From Paenisporosarcina sp. HGH0030 (GTDB taxonomy: Bacteria; Bacillota; Bacilli; Bacillales_A; Planococcaceae), in contig NZ_KE150421.1 of the NCBI RefSeq assembly GCF_000411295.1, forward strand, positions 970,130 to 1,034,129: a stretch of DNA of 64,000 nucleotides, in the 5' to 3' direction. Shown here one piece after another: positions 11,596-20,501 of this stretch; position 1 is the stretch's first letter; every line of letters begins with the position of its first letter. A model generated the notes under the pieces. It was not told the DNA's origin and searched no databases. It worked only from the letters and a program-made list of their open reading frames with translations. Both the position numbers and the translations under genes were made by a program.

Positions 11596-11985
11596 CTAGT
11601 TGATGTTTAATATGATTGTTTCAGTATGGCCATTCCATTCTATTGTCACTACAACCTCAGCTTCTTCAATGATTTTGGCATTTGTTGGGTTAGCCTCTTT
11701 ACTAGCTTTAAACGTTCCGTTTTCCTCCAATGTTAAACCGCTTCCACCAAAACCTCCTGCATTAGTCTCAACGTTATATTCAATTTCTCCAACTGAATTT
11801 ACATCGTTTCCTTTATATTGAAGTTTTAATTCCTGTTCTTCCCATTCATCTTCGGTTTGAGTAACCTTTAATTCTCCCGTCCAATTATCAGACTCTCCAG
11901 AGAAATCGAAAGTTTTATAGCCACATGCTGATAGCAAAAATGATACCAATACCAGCAACAATAATGCTGAAATCCTTCGACGCAT
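11596..11985 (-). CDS. Secreted lipoprotein of unknown function
   Basis: 129 aa from ATG 11985, chosen for AAAAGGGG upstream. Signal peptide with lipobox LLSACG. The mature part contains FSGESDNWTGEL and a beta-rich domain ending in EVVVTIEWNGHTETIILNIN. Similar small Bacillales lipoproteins are common, but I cannot name the family. A CBR lies directly downstream. Confidence 0.75.
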   Translation of the reverse strand: MRRRISALLLLVLVSFLLSACGYKTFDFSGESDNWTGELKVTQTEDEWEEQELKLQYKGNDVNSVGEIEYNVETNAGGFGGSGLTLEENGTFKASKEANPTNAKIIEEAEVVVTIEWNGHTETIILNIN

Positions 11986-12286
11986 AATACATCCCCTTTT
12001 GCTTTTAAAATACAAATTTATACCCCAAGCCCGATGATCAGTTAATCACCACTTAAAAACTTCAATGATTTACATATATTAACTTATTGAATACCATTCC
12101 AATAATCCCTTCATATAGAACTAAACTTCCTCGTTTTTAGAATAAGAAATGCAAAGGTATGAATTAACTTGTATTCCATTAATAATTTATGCTGGCTATG
12201 TTTTTGGGGAGAATGATTACTAATTTAGTGATAATTAAAACAAGGAGAAATACAAATCAACTTAATCCAGTATTAAAATAATTTCT
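11986..12286. other. Intergenic stretch with a 30-base partial repeat
   Basis: No gene seen. 12069-12098 (TTTACATATATTAACTTATT followed by GAATACCATT) recurs with one mismatch at 48231-48260, where it precedes a CBR-like right half. It may be a strongly diverged left site. Confidence 0.4.
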
Positions 12287-12372
12287 TATTGAACTAATCG
12301 GTTCAGTGAGTGACAAAAAAAGAGCTGTTTAGGCAGCTCTTTAATCTTTAAAAAAGCTTTCGTTAGTTCAAC
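12287..12372 (+). repeat. CBR copy 2
   Basis: Left site worn (TTGAACTAATCGGTTCAGTG). Middle hairpin AAAGAGCTGTTTAGGCAGCTCTTT is a good inverted repeat; right half ends AAGCTTTCGTTAGTTCAACA. Confidence 0.65.
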
Positions 12373-12487
12373 AACTCATAAATCATAAGGTTGAAATACA
12401 AGCGATTTTCCTTGAGCATTTTGTCACGATTGAAAAGCACCCGTCCACAATAGTTATCTTCCAGATATAACGGGCTCTAGGAATAGA

Positions 12488-12535
12488 AAAAACCCCGTAT
12501 AGGTCACTTTTTTAAAGTGTCCACTATTAGGGGTT
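12488..12535. repeat. Imperfect inverted repeat, terminator or IS-end remnant
   Basis: AAACCCCGTATAG...ACTTT pairs with AAAGT...CTATTAGGGGTT. The right part (GTGTCCACTATTAGGGGTTC) recalls the ends of IS3/IS150-type elements, but no transposase is present. It can also act as a terminator for the gene at 12569. Confidence 0.4.
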
Positions 12536-12568
12536 CAGTTCATGGTTCAGTAATCATCTCTGTTATTT

Positions 12569-13036
12569 CTATTCAATAAAGTTTATTTTATTTTCCTGAC
12601 ACCATTCAATCGCAATTTGTTTAAAACACTCATCACGGTATGAATACCATTGATCTTCTATTTCAAAATCTATTATTTTGTCCTTAAACCTTCTAAAGGC
12701 ACCCTTACCCTTAATGGCCCTTAATAAAGATTCCTGCATCCGTTGATCCCTTACTTTTAAACTGAAGTTTTCCATTATTTCATATTCATTCACTGCATAT
12801 TTAGTAGGTAACTCTATATAGTTTTCAAAGTTTTTAACCACATCAATTGCATTCATTCTATTTTCTTGTTCCCATTCAGGTAAATGATCAAATGGTTCTT
12901 CGTCTTCGGCAGCTCTCAAGTCCTCAGATGTAACTATAATTATTTCACCCGTATTAATATTTAGTAATGAACGTGACTCTTCAAACTGTACTTCCATTTC
13001 CTCAATTATATCTTTTAGACTGACTTGTATATTCAT
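12569..13036 (-). CDS. UPF0158 family protein
   Basis: 155-aa acidic cytoplasmic protein. MNIQVSLKDIIEEMEVQFEE, a GEIIIVTSED stretch and the conserved C-terminal AFRRFKDK with QWYSYRDECFKQIAIEWCQEN are typical of UPF0158 (PF03682). Biochemical function unknown. ATG start at 13036 has a GGTGA site. Flanked by CBR copies on both sides as a single-gene unit. Confidence 0.75.
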   Translation of the reverse strand: MNIQVSLKDIIEEMEVQFEESRSLLNINTGEIIIVTSEDLRAAEDEEPFDHLPEWEQENRMNAIDVVKNFENYIELPTKYAVNEYEIMENFSLKVRDQRMQESLLRAIKGKGAFRRFKDKIIDFEIEDQWYSYRDECFKQIAIEWCQENKINFIE

Positions 13037-13178
13037 TATTAGATCACCTTTAGAAGTTTTTTACTATCCCGATAGTTAAACAAAGACTGTTTATTTATTA
13101 TTCGTTACTGATTCATTTATTTTATTAACTTACAACCTCCTTGATTCCATTTCTTTAATCATAATACATATCTCCTTG

Positions 13179-13256
13179 TTTAACTAACCTGCTTAAGTTA
13201 CTTGAATAAGAAAAAGCGATCCTTCTTTATTGAAGAATCGCACCCGTTAGTGAAAA
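13179..13256 (+). repeat. CBR copy 3
   Basis: Left site GTTTAACTAAC / CTGCTTA / AGTTACTTGAA, then TAAGAAAAA, hairpin GCGAT..TCTTTATTGAAG..ATCGC and ACCCGTTAGTG. The loop TTATTGAAG is shared with other copies although the stem differs, with compensating changes. Confidence 0.75.
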
Positions 13257-13279
13257 GTCGACCTAAAGTCTAAATTTAT

Positions 13280-13362
13280 TCAATAGTATATGAGTGAAAT
13301 CAATAATGATAGAAGTATAACGATTATCGTACCGAAAATTCAAATCGCTTTTTGAAATGCAC
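13280..13362 (-). pseudogene. Frameshifted very small membrane protein
   Basis: GTG at 13362 lies right after GGAG and gives MHFKKRFEFSVR, then a stop. One base over, the frame continues IIVILLSLLISLIYY to TGA 13280. Together they would form a single-TM protein of about 28 residues, third gene after sigma and its partner. Low certainty because it is so short. Confidence 0.3.
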
Positions 13363-13394
13363 CCTCCGAAGATAATGCAAAACTACAAAATTTT

Positions 13395-14153
13395 TCAATA
13401 TCCATTGTCTTCTTCTATTTTTTCATGTAACCCACCAACATCACGGATTTCAAACTTTCCAATTTTGCCTTCTTCCGAGAGAATTGCCATCCCTTGTATC
13501 TCGTGACGTGAAACCTCCCCAACGTTATTTTTATATTCCACCTGAGCAGTAAAGTCATAATTTTTTGGTGCAGACTTGTTTTCACTTTGAGTCACTTGTA
13601 TATCGCTAACTTTCATTTGATAACGCACTTCCTCTAGTTCCGTACCAAAGTGGAACTGGAAAGCCTGATTAGTAGGAATAAGGTGTTCATAAGCATAGTC
13701 CATAAAGTAAGGTCCATATGTTTTTTTCACTAATTCCTCGTAGGCAAGGGATTCAGGAGAATCTGCTGGAAGTCCGAAGCCTGCCGAACCTTCTGGCAAG
13801 CTTTGACTAATTTCATCCATTTTTTTATTAATGTTTTTTTGGATAAGAATATATTCCTCATTAGGAACCGTAAATTCGGATTCAAGAATTGCCTGGACCG
13901 CTGCCTTATTTTTATCTTCATCAGCAATTTCAGCAGCCAAATGATTAGTAGGATTTTCAGTTTTAACTAAACTAAAAATGAGGAAACAAGCCACTGCAAC
14001 CATTGCTATAGAAATGAAAATCGGCGCTACATATCGTTTTTCCCTTCCTACTTTATCTTGCAGTTTTAGTAGACTATTTCTTCGTGCTTCATTGGAACGG
14101 TCAATATGCTGCATTTTCTGGAAATGTTCATCAAATTCTTTTGATGGATCCAT
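13395..14153 (-). CDS. Membrane partner (putative anti-sigma protein) of ECF sigma factor
   Basis: 252 aa. A soluble N-terminal part of about 45 residues (MDPSKEFDEHFQ..NSLLKLQDKVG), one membrane segment (VAPIFISIAMVAVACFLIFSL, about 43-63) and a large extracellular domain. Start 14153 follows AAGGAAGG and overlaps the sigma gene by 23 bases. Topology and position match anti-sigma factors, but no zinc-binding HxxxCxxC motif is present. Assignment is by context. Confidence 0.65.
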   Translation of the reverse strand: MDPSKEFDEHFQKMQHIDRSNEARRNSLLKLQDKVGREKRYVAPIFISIAMVAVACFLIFSLVKTENPTNHLAAEIADEDKNKAAVQAILESEFTVPNEEYILIQKNINKKMDEISQSLPEGSAGFGLPADSPESLAYEELVKKTYGPYFMDYAYEHLIPTNQAFQFHFGTELEEVRYQMKVSDIQVTQSENKSAPKNYDFTAQVEYKNNVGEVSRHEIQGMAILSEEGKIGKFEIRDVGGLHEKIEEDNGY

Positions 14154-14658
14154 TAATAAAACCTTCCTTTCCATGAAATTCTTCTCTTAATGCCTCAAAT
14201 CCCCGGGTCATTTTTGTTTTCACCTTTGCTTCTGTCCAACCCAATATATAGGCCGTCTCTTTAATGGAACATTCATTCACTTTTCTGAGAATCAGCACAT
14301 CTCTATAATCTTTCTTCAGTCTGCTTAAGGCGGCGTGTAACTTTGCAAGATCCTCGTTCGTTTCTGCAGTGCCCTCAGGCGTAGGGGTCTTATGGTCGAT
14401 GTCGTTTTCATTTCCCCATTTAAAAAACTGGATGATTCTTTTTCTTCTAAAGTAATCATAGGTAACATTTCGTGCTATTTTCAAAAGCCATGTTAAGACT
14501 GAAGCTCGATTGTTAAAATGGTTCAGGCTCTTTATCGCTTTACAAAACGTTTCCTGCGTCAAATCTTCAGCGGTTTCTTTATGACGTACCAGCAGATAAA
14601 TAAAGTGATAAACCTTGTCACTATAATCTAAATACAACCGTTCTACATCCTCTTCCAT
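14131..14658 (-). CDS. ECF-type RNA polymerase sigma factor
   Basis: 175 aa. Region 2: YHFIYLLVRHKETAEDLTQETFCKAI...LTWLLKIARNVTYDYFRRKR; region 4: LSRLKKDYRDVLILRKVNECSIKETAYILGWTEAKVKTKMTRGFEALR. Both -10 and -35 recognition domains are complete. Start ATG 14658 is preferred over the upstream TTG because AGGAG lies 9 bases before it. Forms a two-gene unit with its membrane partner. Confidence 0.9.
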   Translation of the reverse strand: MEEDVERLYLDYSDKVYHFIYLLVRHKETAEDLTQETFCKAIKSLNHFNNRASVLTWLLKIARNVTYDYFRRKRIIQFFKWGNENDIDHKTPTPEGTAETNEDLAKLHAALSRLKKDYRDVLILRKVNECSIKETAYILGWTEAKVKTKMTRGFEALREEFHGKEGFINGSIKRI

Positions 14659-14777
14659 AAATTTCAACTCCTCTTAACAATCATAGACGAACGAAAGAAT
14701 GAAAAGTATCGTTATCATAATCAAAATGTAAGTGCTTTTATCAACATGGAGAACTAATGAATGTAGATATCAAACAC

Positions 14778-14853
14778 AAAAACACCCAACTAAGAGGTCA
14801 GGTGTTTGCACTAAATATAATAAGGGTTCTTCAACTAAAGCACCCGTTAGTAA
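14778..14853 (+). repeat. CBR copy 4 (no left site)
   Basis: Unusual middle hairpin (AAACACC / GGTGTTT) followed by a standard right site CTTCAACTAAAGCACCCGTT. A second inverted repeat, CGGGCGAAA / TTTCGTCCG, follows at 14895-14921. No gene is seen in 14659-15172. Confidence 0.6.
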
Positions 14854-15036
14854 AAAAGAATTCTAATATGAACACTCACAGTGCAAGAATTAAAAAACGG
14901 GCGAAATCAAAGTTTCGTCCGCAGAAGTTTTACTTATTTATTGTATAATTCATCATATCTCTTAAAGAACACAGCCATCCACGTTTCAACTCACTTTGGA
15001 ATGCGTATTCTAGAACCGCCCCCTGAAAGTTTTATA

Positions 15037-15120
15037 CCTTCTTCCACTAAACTTCCCCTTTAGTTGAAGAAGAAAAAGGCTTAACTCCTTATTCAAGTAA
15101 AACAGCCGTAAGTTGAACAA
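15037..15120 (+). repeat. CBR copy 5
   Basis: CTTCCACTAAACTTCCCCTT, TAGTTGAAG, GGCTTAACTCCTTATTCAAG loop with imperfect TAAAAC stem, then GCCGTAAGTTGAACAA. Complete but diverged. Confidence 0.75.
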
Positions 15121-15172
15121 CACAAAAAAACCGACATTTTATTGTCGGTTTCTGAATTAATTTTATATAACC

Positions 15173-15526
15173 TTATTTACTATCTGTTTTTACTACTTTA
15201 AAACCATTTACACCTTCATTTTCAACCACATGTTTAAGAATTGACAATTTGTTATTCCAAAACTGTTCATAATATGAAAGCCATAGTTTTAATTCTGCTA
15301 AGGGTTCTGGTTGCAACTGATAAATTTTTTCCCTACCAACTTTTTTTCCGCTTACTAAATTTGCTTCTGAAAGGATAAATAGATGTTTTGCAACGGCTGT
15401 CCGACTAATTGGAAAATGAGATGTTATTTCTGAGATTGGTAATTCCTTGTTAGCAAGTAATCGAAGTACCTCTCTTCTAGTTGGATCAGCAATAGCTTGA
15501 AATACATCATGCTTTGCTGCTGTCAT
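15173..15526 (-). CDS. ArsR-family transcriptional regulator
   Basis: 117-aa winged helix protein: FQAIADPTRREVLRLLANKELPISEITSHFPISRTAVAKHLFILSEANLVSGKKVGREKIYQL is a canonical ArsR/SmtB DNA-binding region. No CxC metal site is visible; it belongs to the SdpR-like subgroup usually paired with an SRPBCC protein. Its ATG follows the stop of that gene with no gap (TAAATG). Confidence 0.88.
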   Translation of the reverse strand: MTAAKHDVFQAIADPTRREVLRLLANKELPISEITSHFPISRTAVAKHLFILSEANLVSGKKVGREKIYQLQPEPLAELKLWLSYYEQFWNNKLSILKHVVENEGVNGFKVVKTDSK

Positions 15527-15946
15527 TTATCCTTCAACTACCTTTCGAAGTCGTTCATTTACAATTCCGACCCAGCCATTGTCCATTCTGTCACGAATAA
15601 TAGAACTTTTCTCGTTCGCTTTTGGAAGAACAGTATCAGGAGATTTCCAACCACTGTGTATAAGTGTAAACTCCGTCTTCTCATCCAGCTCTTTTAAAAG
15701 AAACGTAACCACCCAACCTTCTGTATCCCATGAAAAAGAAACTTTGGTTGGTTCATCAATTTCTAATACTTTGCAAGGAGATGGACCGAATGGGGATTGT
15801 ATATGAAATTCATGTCCTACTTTAGGTTCAAAATCGTTTTGCATAAACCAAATTGCAATTCCCTCCGAAGTAGAAACCGTTTCCCACACTTTTTGTATAG
15901 GTGCTTCAAAAGTAACAATCTGCTTAATATCTTGTATTGTTTCCAA
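15527..15946 (-). CDS. SRPBCC (AHSA1-like) domain protein
   Basis: 139 aa forming one helix-grip domain: [26 protein letters not shown] at the N-terminus, [32 protein letters not shown] in the middle and a long C-terminal helix. Members bind small hydrophobic ligands; the ligand is unknown. First gene of the operon with ArsR; promoter and twin operators lie just upstream. Confidence 0.85.
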   Translation of the reverse strand: METIQDIKQIVTFEAPIQKVWETVSTSEGIAIWFMQNDFEPKVGHEFHIQSPFGPSPCKVLEIDEPTKVSFSWDTEGWVVTFLLKELDEKTEFTLIHSGWKSPDTVLPKANEKSSIIRDRMDNGWVGIVNERLRKVVEG

Positions 15947-15976
15947 AATTATATTCTCCTTTATTATTAAATAAAA

Positions 15977-16025
15977 CCTTTTGGTTATATATCAGATAAT
16001 ATAACACCTTTTGGTTTTATGTCAA
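15977..16025 (-). promoter_or_regulatory. Promoter with two ArsR-type operator repeats
   Basis: On the minus strand TTGACA (16025-16020) and TATTAT (16001-15996) are 18 bases apart. CCTTTTGGTT occurs at 15977-15986 and at 16007-16016, 30 bases apart (about three helical turns). One copy lies in the promoter spacer, so autorepression by the adjacent ArsR is likely. Confidence 0.65.
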
Positions 16026-16066
16026 AGAGGATTTCTCATATTTATTCTTCTTTTCAATAATTTTTA

Positions 16067-16203
16067 TTCAACTAACCTGCCCCGTTAGTTTAAGTGTAAC
16101 ATTTCACAATATATTGCCGAAATCTACTTGATGTTTTGGACGTAAAAATAGACCATCGAAATGATGGTCTTGTTTAAACTAAAGCACCCGTAAGTTGAAT
16201 AAG
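16067..16203 (+). repeat. CBR copy 6, long form (type III middle)
   Basis: Perfect left site (ATTCAACTAAC / CTGCCCC / GTTAGTTTAAG), about 60 bases containing TAACATTTCACAAT and CTACTTGATG, hairpin TAGACCATCGAAATGATGGTCT, then TTTAAACTAAAGCACCCGTA. Nearly identical to 39607-39742 and 40451-40589. Confidence 0.9.
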
Positions 16204-16215
16204 CAGTAAATCAAT

Positions 16216-16338
16216 TTAGTTTTTCCACCAGTTCGGATATGAACTCCACCATTCTTCTGCTTCTTCTAAAGAATAATAAATACGAGTCCTATTAATAGGC
16301 GAGCTTCCACCTATTTTTGTTTTGTTTGTGATAACTAC
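16216..16338 (-). pseudogene. 3' remnant of a cassette gene
   Basis: Open frame without a start giving a 40-residue Trp-rich tail (YYSLEEAEEWWSSYPNWWKN) ending 13 bases from the CBR right end. The position is what a cassette gene's 3' end would show; the 5' part is missing. Family not recognised. Confidence 0.4.
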
Positions 16339-16409
16339 ACATTAAAACGATTCTTGAATATGCTAGGTAAGAATGTAAATTATTACTCGAACTTGGAAAG
16401 AGGTATATT

Positions 16410-17228
16410 ATGATTCAACTATCGGGGATGCCCTTTCAACAAAGTGACATGTGGTCGTCTGGTAGTATTGAAAGTATGATCATTCAACGGATGATTGAAG
16501 ATACAGTCGTTTACTCGTATCAATCCATAGGTGAATTATCGTTTGAGCTTAAGTTACGAAAAAATATCATATTAAGTGCAAGAGCCATGAATCAAAGCAA
16601 TGTGCGGTTTGAAACACTTGAAAATTCCCGTGGTAATCCTCAGTACTGGCATATGACGAGTACCGGCGGATTCCTGCTGCGGCATGGAGTAAAACCATCA
16701 GACGCGATTCAAGATATCTACATGAACAGTTCACAATATGCTTTTGAATGTGCTACGGCAATGATCATTATCTATTACCATGCGGTCCTAAACACTATGG
16801 GAGAATCCTTATTTAATCAATTATTTCAAAACATCTATTTATACAGCTGGCAAAATGATTCTGAACTCCAAATAAAACCGTATTATACAGACCATTTTTT
16901 GCCTGGAGATGTCGTATATTTTGAAAATCCGGACTTCGACCCGAGAACCCCTCACTGGAGAGGGGAGAATGCCGTTGTTTTAGGAGATGGTACGTATTTT
17001 GGTCATGGGTTAGGAATAATGACAGCTGAACAAATGATTCATGCTCTGAATCAAACCAGAATGCCAGGGGCAAATCAATCAGCCTATCTGACAAATGTAG
17101 TTGCAAGACCATCTTTTAAACATTTGGCGAAACTTTCGATGTCGCAACCAGGTTATTTGATTCAAAATTACCAACATATCGTCCATCATAACGAAAGTTC
17201 GATTCCAATTGATCGATACATGTTCTAA
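16410..17228 (+). CDS. tgl: Spore coat protein-glutamine gamma-glutamyltransferase Tgl
   Basis: 272 aa, about 25 residues longer than B. subtilis Tgl. It cross-links spore coat proteins (such as GerQ) through isopeptide bonds late in sporulation. Catalytic Cys114 lies in AFECATAM; the following segments PGDVVYFENPDFDP and WRGENAVVLGDGTYFGHGLGI are characteristic. AAAGAGG precedes the ATG. It is a plus-strand gene in a mostly minus-strand array and marks the organism as a spore former. 17229-17535 downstream shows no convincing gene. Confidence 0.92.
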   Translation: MIQLSGMPFQQSDMWSSGSIESMIIQRMIEDTVVYSYQSIGELSFELKLRKNIILSARAMNQSNVRFETLENSRGNPQYWHMTSTGGFLLRHGVKPSDAIQDIYMNSSQYAFECATAMIIIYYHAVLNTMGESLFNQLFQNIYLYSWQNDSELQIKPYYTDHFLPGDVVYFENPDFDPRTPHWRGENAVVLGDGTYFGHGLGIMTAEQMIHALNQTRMPGANQSAYLTNVVARPSFKHLAKLSMSQPGYLIQNYQHIVHHNESSIPIDRYMF

Positions 17229-17535
17229 TCGTAATCGTATCGTTCCCTGAGCCATACTGTGAATAAAAAACACAATAACAATTGTCACATTTCAAAAAAG
17301 TTATGTCTCACTACTTTACAAACTTTGAGAAAAAGTTTTCTGCCGAGAAGCTAATTCCACCATTTTATCCGCCATTATCCCGTAACCCCTGCCTACTTCC
17401 GGTCTTTGTGAAGAAAAAATCACTGCGTAATAAGGTGGTTCAGGAGTTTTTGCAATTCCACTCATATGTAAGTCCCACTAAAAAATCACTTTTGAAACAA
17501 TATTAGAAATTTAAACATGATTTCAGCTCACCTTG

Positions 17536-17603
17536 TTCAACTAACCTGCCCCGTTAGTTGAATAAGAAATGGTCTTAATCCTTATTGAAGTAAAGCACGC
17601 GTT
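17536..17603 (+). repeat. CBR copy 7
   Basis: Perfect left site (GTTCAACTAAC / CTGCCCC / GTTAGTTGAATAAG), then AATCCTTATTGAAGTAAAGC and a short right end ACGCGTTAAC. Abuts the methyltransferase stop. Confidence 0.85.
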
Positions 17604-17626
17604 AACAGGCATGTTAGGATATTTGT

Positions 17627-18358
17627 TTACTTCACACAAGAAAAAGCCAATACAACTGGAATTCGCTGTCTTCTTACAAATTCTTCTTCGCTACTGAAAT
17701 GTTCACGTTTTGGTGTACCTTCACGTAAATCTAGCACTGTAAAGCCAACTTGTCTAAGTGCTATAAAATAATTTTCAATTGTACGATGATACTTAACCAC
17801 TATTTGATCAATCCAAGGCTCTTTTCTTTCACCCTCACGGAAATAGTCATCAACAATCCAATTACCGCGTTTGTCCCCAGATTGCTTACTAACAAATGAT
17901 GAAGTTGTTAGTGGATGCTGGATACTAAAAGCAAATCTTCCGTTTCCTTTAAGTGTTTTATGAACATCTTGAAACAGGCGGTTAATGTCTGAAACATAAT
18001 GGAATGCAAATCGAGATGTTACAATATCAAATGCCTCTGTCGGATAGTCATAAGATTCCATTGTTTCAAAGTGTATTGTCCCGTTTGGTTCAAGTACGTT
18101 AGAGCGTGCCACTTCCACCATTTGTTCCGAACCTTCAACTCCTGTGTAGTTTTTTGCCCCTAACTGTAAGAGTTCTTTTCCGAACGAGGCATCACCACAT
18201 CCTAAATCTAAGACGCTTTTATCTTGAATGTTCCCAATTAATTCATAGATAATTGGACCTTCAATGGCATTATTTGGACTATCTTGTCTGTTTCTTCTTT
18301 TCATGTAATTTGAAAAAAAATCTGTTTGATCGTAAACATTTGATCCTCTGAATTCCAT
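17627..18358 (-). CDS. Class I SAM-dependent methyltransferase
   Basis: 243 aa. Motif I VLDLGCGDASFGKEL (about 54-68), motif II GVEGSEQM, motif post-II VTSRFAFHYVSD and GRFAFSIQHP. A Methyltransf_11-type small-molecule methyltransferase of unknown substrate. Single-gene unit between CBR copies 7 and 8. Confidence 0.85.
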   Translation of the reverse strand: MEFRGSNVYDQTDFFSNYMKRRNRQDSPNNAIEGPIIYELIGNIQDKSVLDLGCGDASFGKELLQLGAKNYTGVEGSEQMVEVARSNVLEPNGTIHFETMESYDYPTEAFDIVTSRFAFHYVSDINRLFQDVHKTLKGNGRFAFSIQHPLTTSSFVSKQSGDKRGNWIVDDYFREGERKEPWIDQIVVKYHRTIENYFIALRQVGFTVLDLREGTPKREHFSSEEEFVRRQRIPVVLAFSCVK

Positions 18359-18518
18359 CGAAACGTCTCCTCATCTAATTAATTCTCTTTTACTAAACTA
18401 ATTTGAGATGTCAGGCGATTCATCGCTAAATGCACAAATTAATGTATTCTATCACATGTTTATTAGAATAGACAAGCTTACTTTCCAGAAAAAATTCAAC
18501 TAATATTAACTACTCTTT

Positions 18519-18590
18519 ATTGAACTAAACTGCCTCGTTAGTTCAATAAAAAAGTGACTTAACCTCGACTTGAGGTAAAGCACCCACCGT
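18519..18590 (+). repeat. CBR copy 8
   Basis: TTGAACTAAAC / TGCCTC / GTTAGTTCAATAA, GACTTAACCTCGACTTGAGG with TAAAGC, then a worn ACCCACCGTT. Confidence 0.8.
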
Positions 18591-18598
18591 TTGCTTAA

Positions 18599-19165
18599 TT
18601 AGACGATACTCTCTCTGTAAAAATCCACTAAATCAGGGTCCTTTTCCTCTAAAATGTCTTCAAAGCTATCCCAACCCTGCTTACTTATAAACCCAGCTTC
18701 CTGTGATGTAATTGGAATAAGCCAGGTCATTAGAATTGAAGAGTTTGTATCAATATCGTAGCTATGGAAGCTATCATGAAAATAAACTGGAATGCTGGAA
18801 TATAAAGCTTCAAGGTTCGAATCATCAAATAATGAACCGTACGGACCTATTACATCCCCTCTCAAGAGAGCAGAGTGATCTTTAAGAATGGACATACCAA
18901 CCTGGTGGAGAATACCTGGTATGCCTTCATCCCCAAATTCCGAATAAGAAACCATTATTAACTCTTGACGAATCTCCATTTCATTTTCAGGCGATGCCAA
19001 AATATGATTGCTCAATCCTAACGTGGAGTAGGTCGTAGTTTTTTGGAAGGGACCTTTGCTAAATTTAACAATTTGGAATGGTAATTCTGCACTTTCCGCA
19101 TCATCCCCAAACCCATAAAGAATTTCACCTAAATTATCTTCTAAAAACTCAATAAATGTTTTCAT
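18599..19165 (-). CDS. Suppressor-of-fused (SUFU) domain protein
   Basis: 188 aa from ATG 19165, chosen for TGGAGG 8 bases upstream (a longer frame to 19219 has no site). KTTTYSTLGLSN, RQELIMVSY and the C-terminal WLIPITSQEAGFISKQGWDSFEDILEEKDPDLVDFYRESI are the bacterial SUFU domain hallmarks (PF05076). Bacterial SUFU proteins are often immunity proteins of contact-dependent toxins. No toxin gene is adjacent. Confidence 0.8.
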   Translation of the reverse strand: MKTFIEFLEDNLGEILYGFGDDAESAELPFQIVKFSKGPFQKTTTYSTLGLSNHILASPENEMEIRQELIMVSYSEFGDEGIPGILHQVGMSILKDHSALLRGDVIGPYGSLFDDSNLEALYSSIPVYFHDSFHSYDIDTNSSILMTWLIPITSQEAGFISKQGWDSFEDILEEKDPDLVDFYRESIV

Positions 19166-19253
19166 TTTTACCTCCAGAATAAATAATTTTGGATTAATTC
19201 TGTCTAGCACTAATTCCACTGTGATTCAATTTTATCATTTTAATTCTTATTAT

Positions 19254-19280
19254 ATTAACCTGCCATGTTAGTTGAATAAG
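19254..19280 (+). repeat. Solo CBR left site (copy 9)
   Basis: TATTAACCTGCCATGTTAGT plus TGAATAAG; no middle or right site. The gene at 19282 stops immediately after it. Confidence 0.75.
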
Positions 19281-19281
19281 G

Positions 19282-19728
19282 TTATTTCATTTTTTCTAAA
19301 ATCAGATAATCCTTTGTTTTTAAGATTGAAATAGAATTTTTATTTGTAAAATTAATTAAATCTATAAATACGTTGTCGGGTTCGAAATTAACAACATGAA
19401 TGTTAAATCCCTTTTTGATTTTTATAATAGCACCTTTGTTTGTCCAACCTAATCGTTTAAATTTTATCTTAATTATTTGATTGGGATATATTACTTTTTT
19501 ATAGAGAGGAATTGCTAAGAATAATGGTTGATACGTCAGAAAACCGTCATTTATTTCAAACTTGTATCGAATAAAGAATGATACAACAAGAAAAACAAGA
19601 ACTACTATTTGAAAATATAATAACCCTTTGGAAAAATTAAATCCTGTAATATTTGAAATTAATAAACCCATCATCATCGCAAATAAAAATCCTATAACTC
19701 CTCGCTGACCTTTTGCATTATATACCAA
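19282..19728 (-). CDS. Membrane protein with PH-like domain, unknown
   Basis: 148 aa. Two N-terminal membrane segments (about 12-30 and 36-52), then a basic beta-rich domain (INDGFLTYQPLFLAIPLYKKVIYPNQIIKIKFKRLGW) resembling the bacterial PH/EbsA type. TTG start with GGAGGG 7 bases upstream. Function unknown. The stop abuts a solo CBR site. Confidence 0.7.
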   Translation of the reverse strand: MVYNAKGQRGVIGFLFAMMMGLLISNITGFNFSKGLLYFQIVVLVFLVVSFFIRYKFEINDGFLTYQPLFLAIPLYKKVIYPNQIIKIKFKRLGWTNKGAIIKIKKGFNIHVVNFEPDNVFIDLINFTNKNSISILKTKDYLILEKMK

Positions 19729-19780
19729 CTTTATTCCCTCCTCTTATTTGATTTAAAATAAACTTACAAATTCATTTAAC

Positions 19781-20344
19781 TCACCATATTCTTTGAACGT
19801 TCAGTAATTCCTGTTCATTGAATTCCATTCTATAAATATCAGGTTTTGATGTGCTATGTAAAAAATTTAAGTCATAGGTGCTATCGAAATATCCCATCAT
19901 CAAGGTCATAATAGCCCCGTGAGTTCCTATAACTACTTTTTTATTTCTCAAAGTATCTAATAGTTCTTTTAAAACTTTTATTGCTCTTTCTTGACAATCA
20001 GCATTTGATTCTCCTCCCTCTAAGGAGAAATTCGAATCGAAAAACGACTTTTCCAAAATCTGAACCAATTCCTTATCAGCTAATCTTTTGATTTCAGAAG
20101 AAAATATCCTCTCTTTTAAATCCTCAAAGACTAAAACTTCTTGCCCTATTTGTTGAGCTATCTTTTCAACAGTCAATATTGAACGTAGGTATGGGCTTGA
20201 AACAACTGTATCGATTTTTTCATCTTTCAATATGTCAGTTACTCGTTGAGCATCTAAATAACCTTTTTCGGTTAATCCTCTTGTTCTATCATTTCCTTCT
20301 TTTGGCGACTCACCGTGTCTCACCATATAAAAAACTGTACTCAA
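19781..20344 (-). CDS. Histidine phosphatase (phosphoglycerate mutase-like) family protein
   Basis: 187 aa. VRHGES near the N-terminus carries the catalytic His; TRGLTEKGYLDAQRV, SSPYLRSILTVEKIA, the conserved late HGA (VIGTHGAIMTL) and Glu in SLEGGES complete the family pattern. TTG 20344 preceded by GGGGGGAA is the likely start. Phosphomonoesterase of unknown substrate. Confidence 0.85.
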   Translation of the reverse strand: MSTVFYMVRHGESPKEGNDRTRGLTEKGYLDAQRVTDILKDEKIDTVVSSPYLRSILTVEKIAQQIGQEVLVFEDLKERIFSSEIKRLADKELVQILEKSFFDSNFSLEGGESNADCQERAIKVLKELLDTLRNKKVVIGTHGAIMTLMMGYFDSTYDLNFLHSTSKPDIYRMEFNEQELLNVQRIW

Positions 20345-20381
20345 TATATTCCCCCCCAATAAGTTTCTCTTATTTTTCCTT

Positions 20382-20470
20382 CTTCAACTCTACTGCTACG
20401 TTAGTTTATTAAGAAAAAGAGTTGCTTTAAGCTGACCGATGTTCTTCAACTAAAGCACCCGTTACTTTAA
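20382..20470 (+). repeat. CBR copy 10
   Basis: CTTCAACTCTACTGCTACGT, TAGTTTATTAAGAAAAAGAG, worn GTTGCTTTAAGC stem, then GTTCTTCAACTAAAGCACCC with GTTAC. All parts present but diverged. Confidence 0.8.
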
Positions 20471-20501
20471 GTACATTTCTTATTATTCCGTGAAATGGAT
20501 A

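Noticed and set aside
17282..17506. 74-codon plus-strand frame after tgl
   Set aside because: No ribosome site and no recognisable composition.
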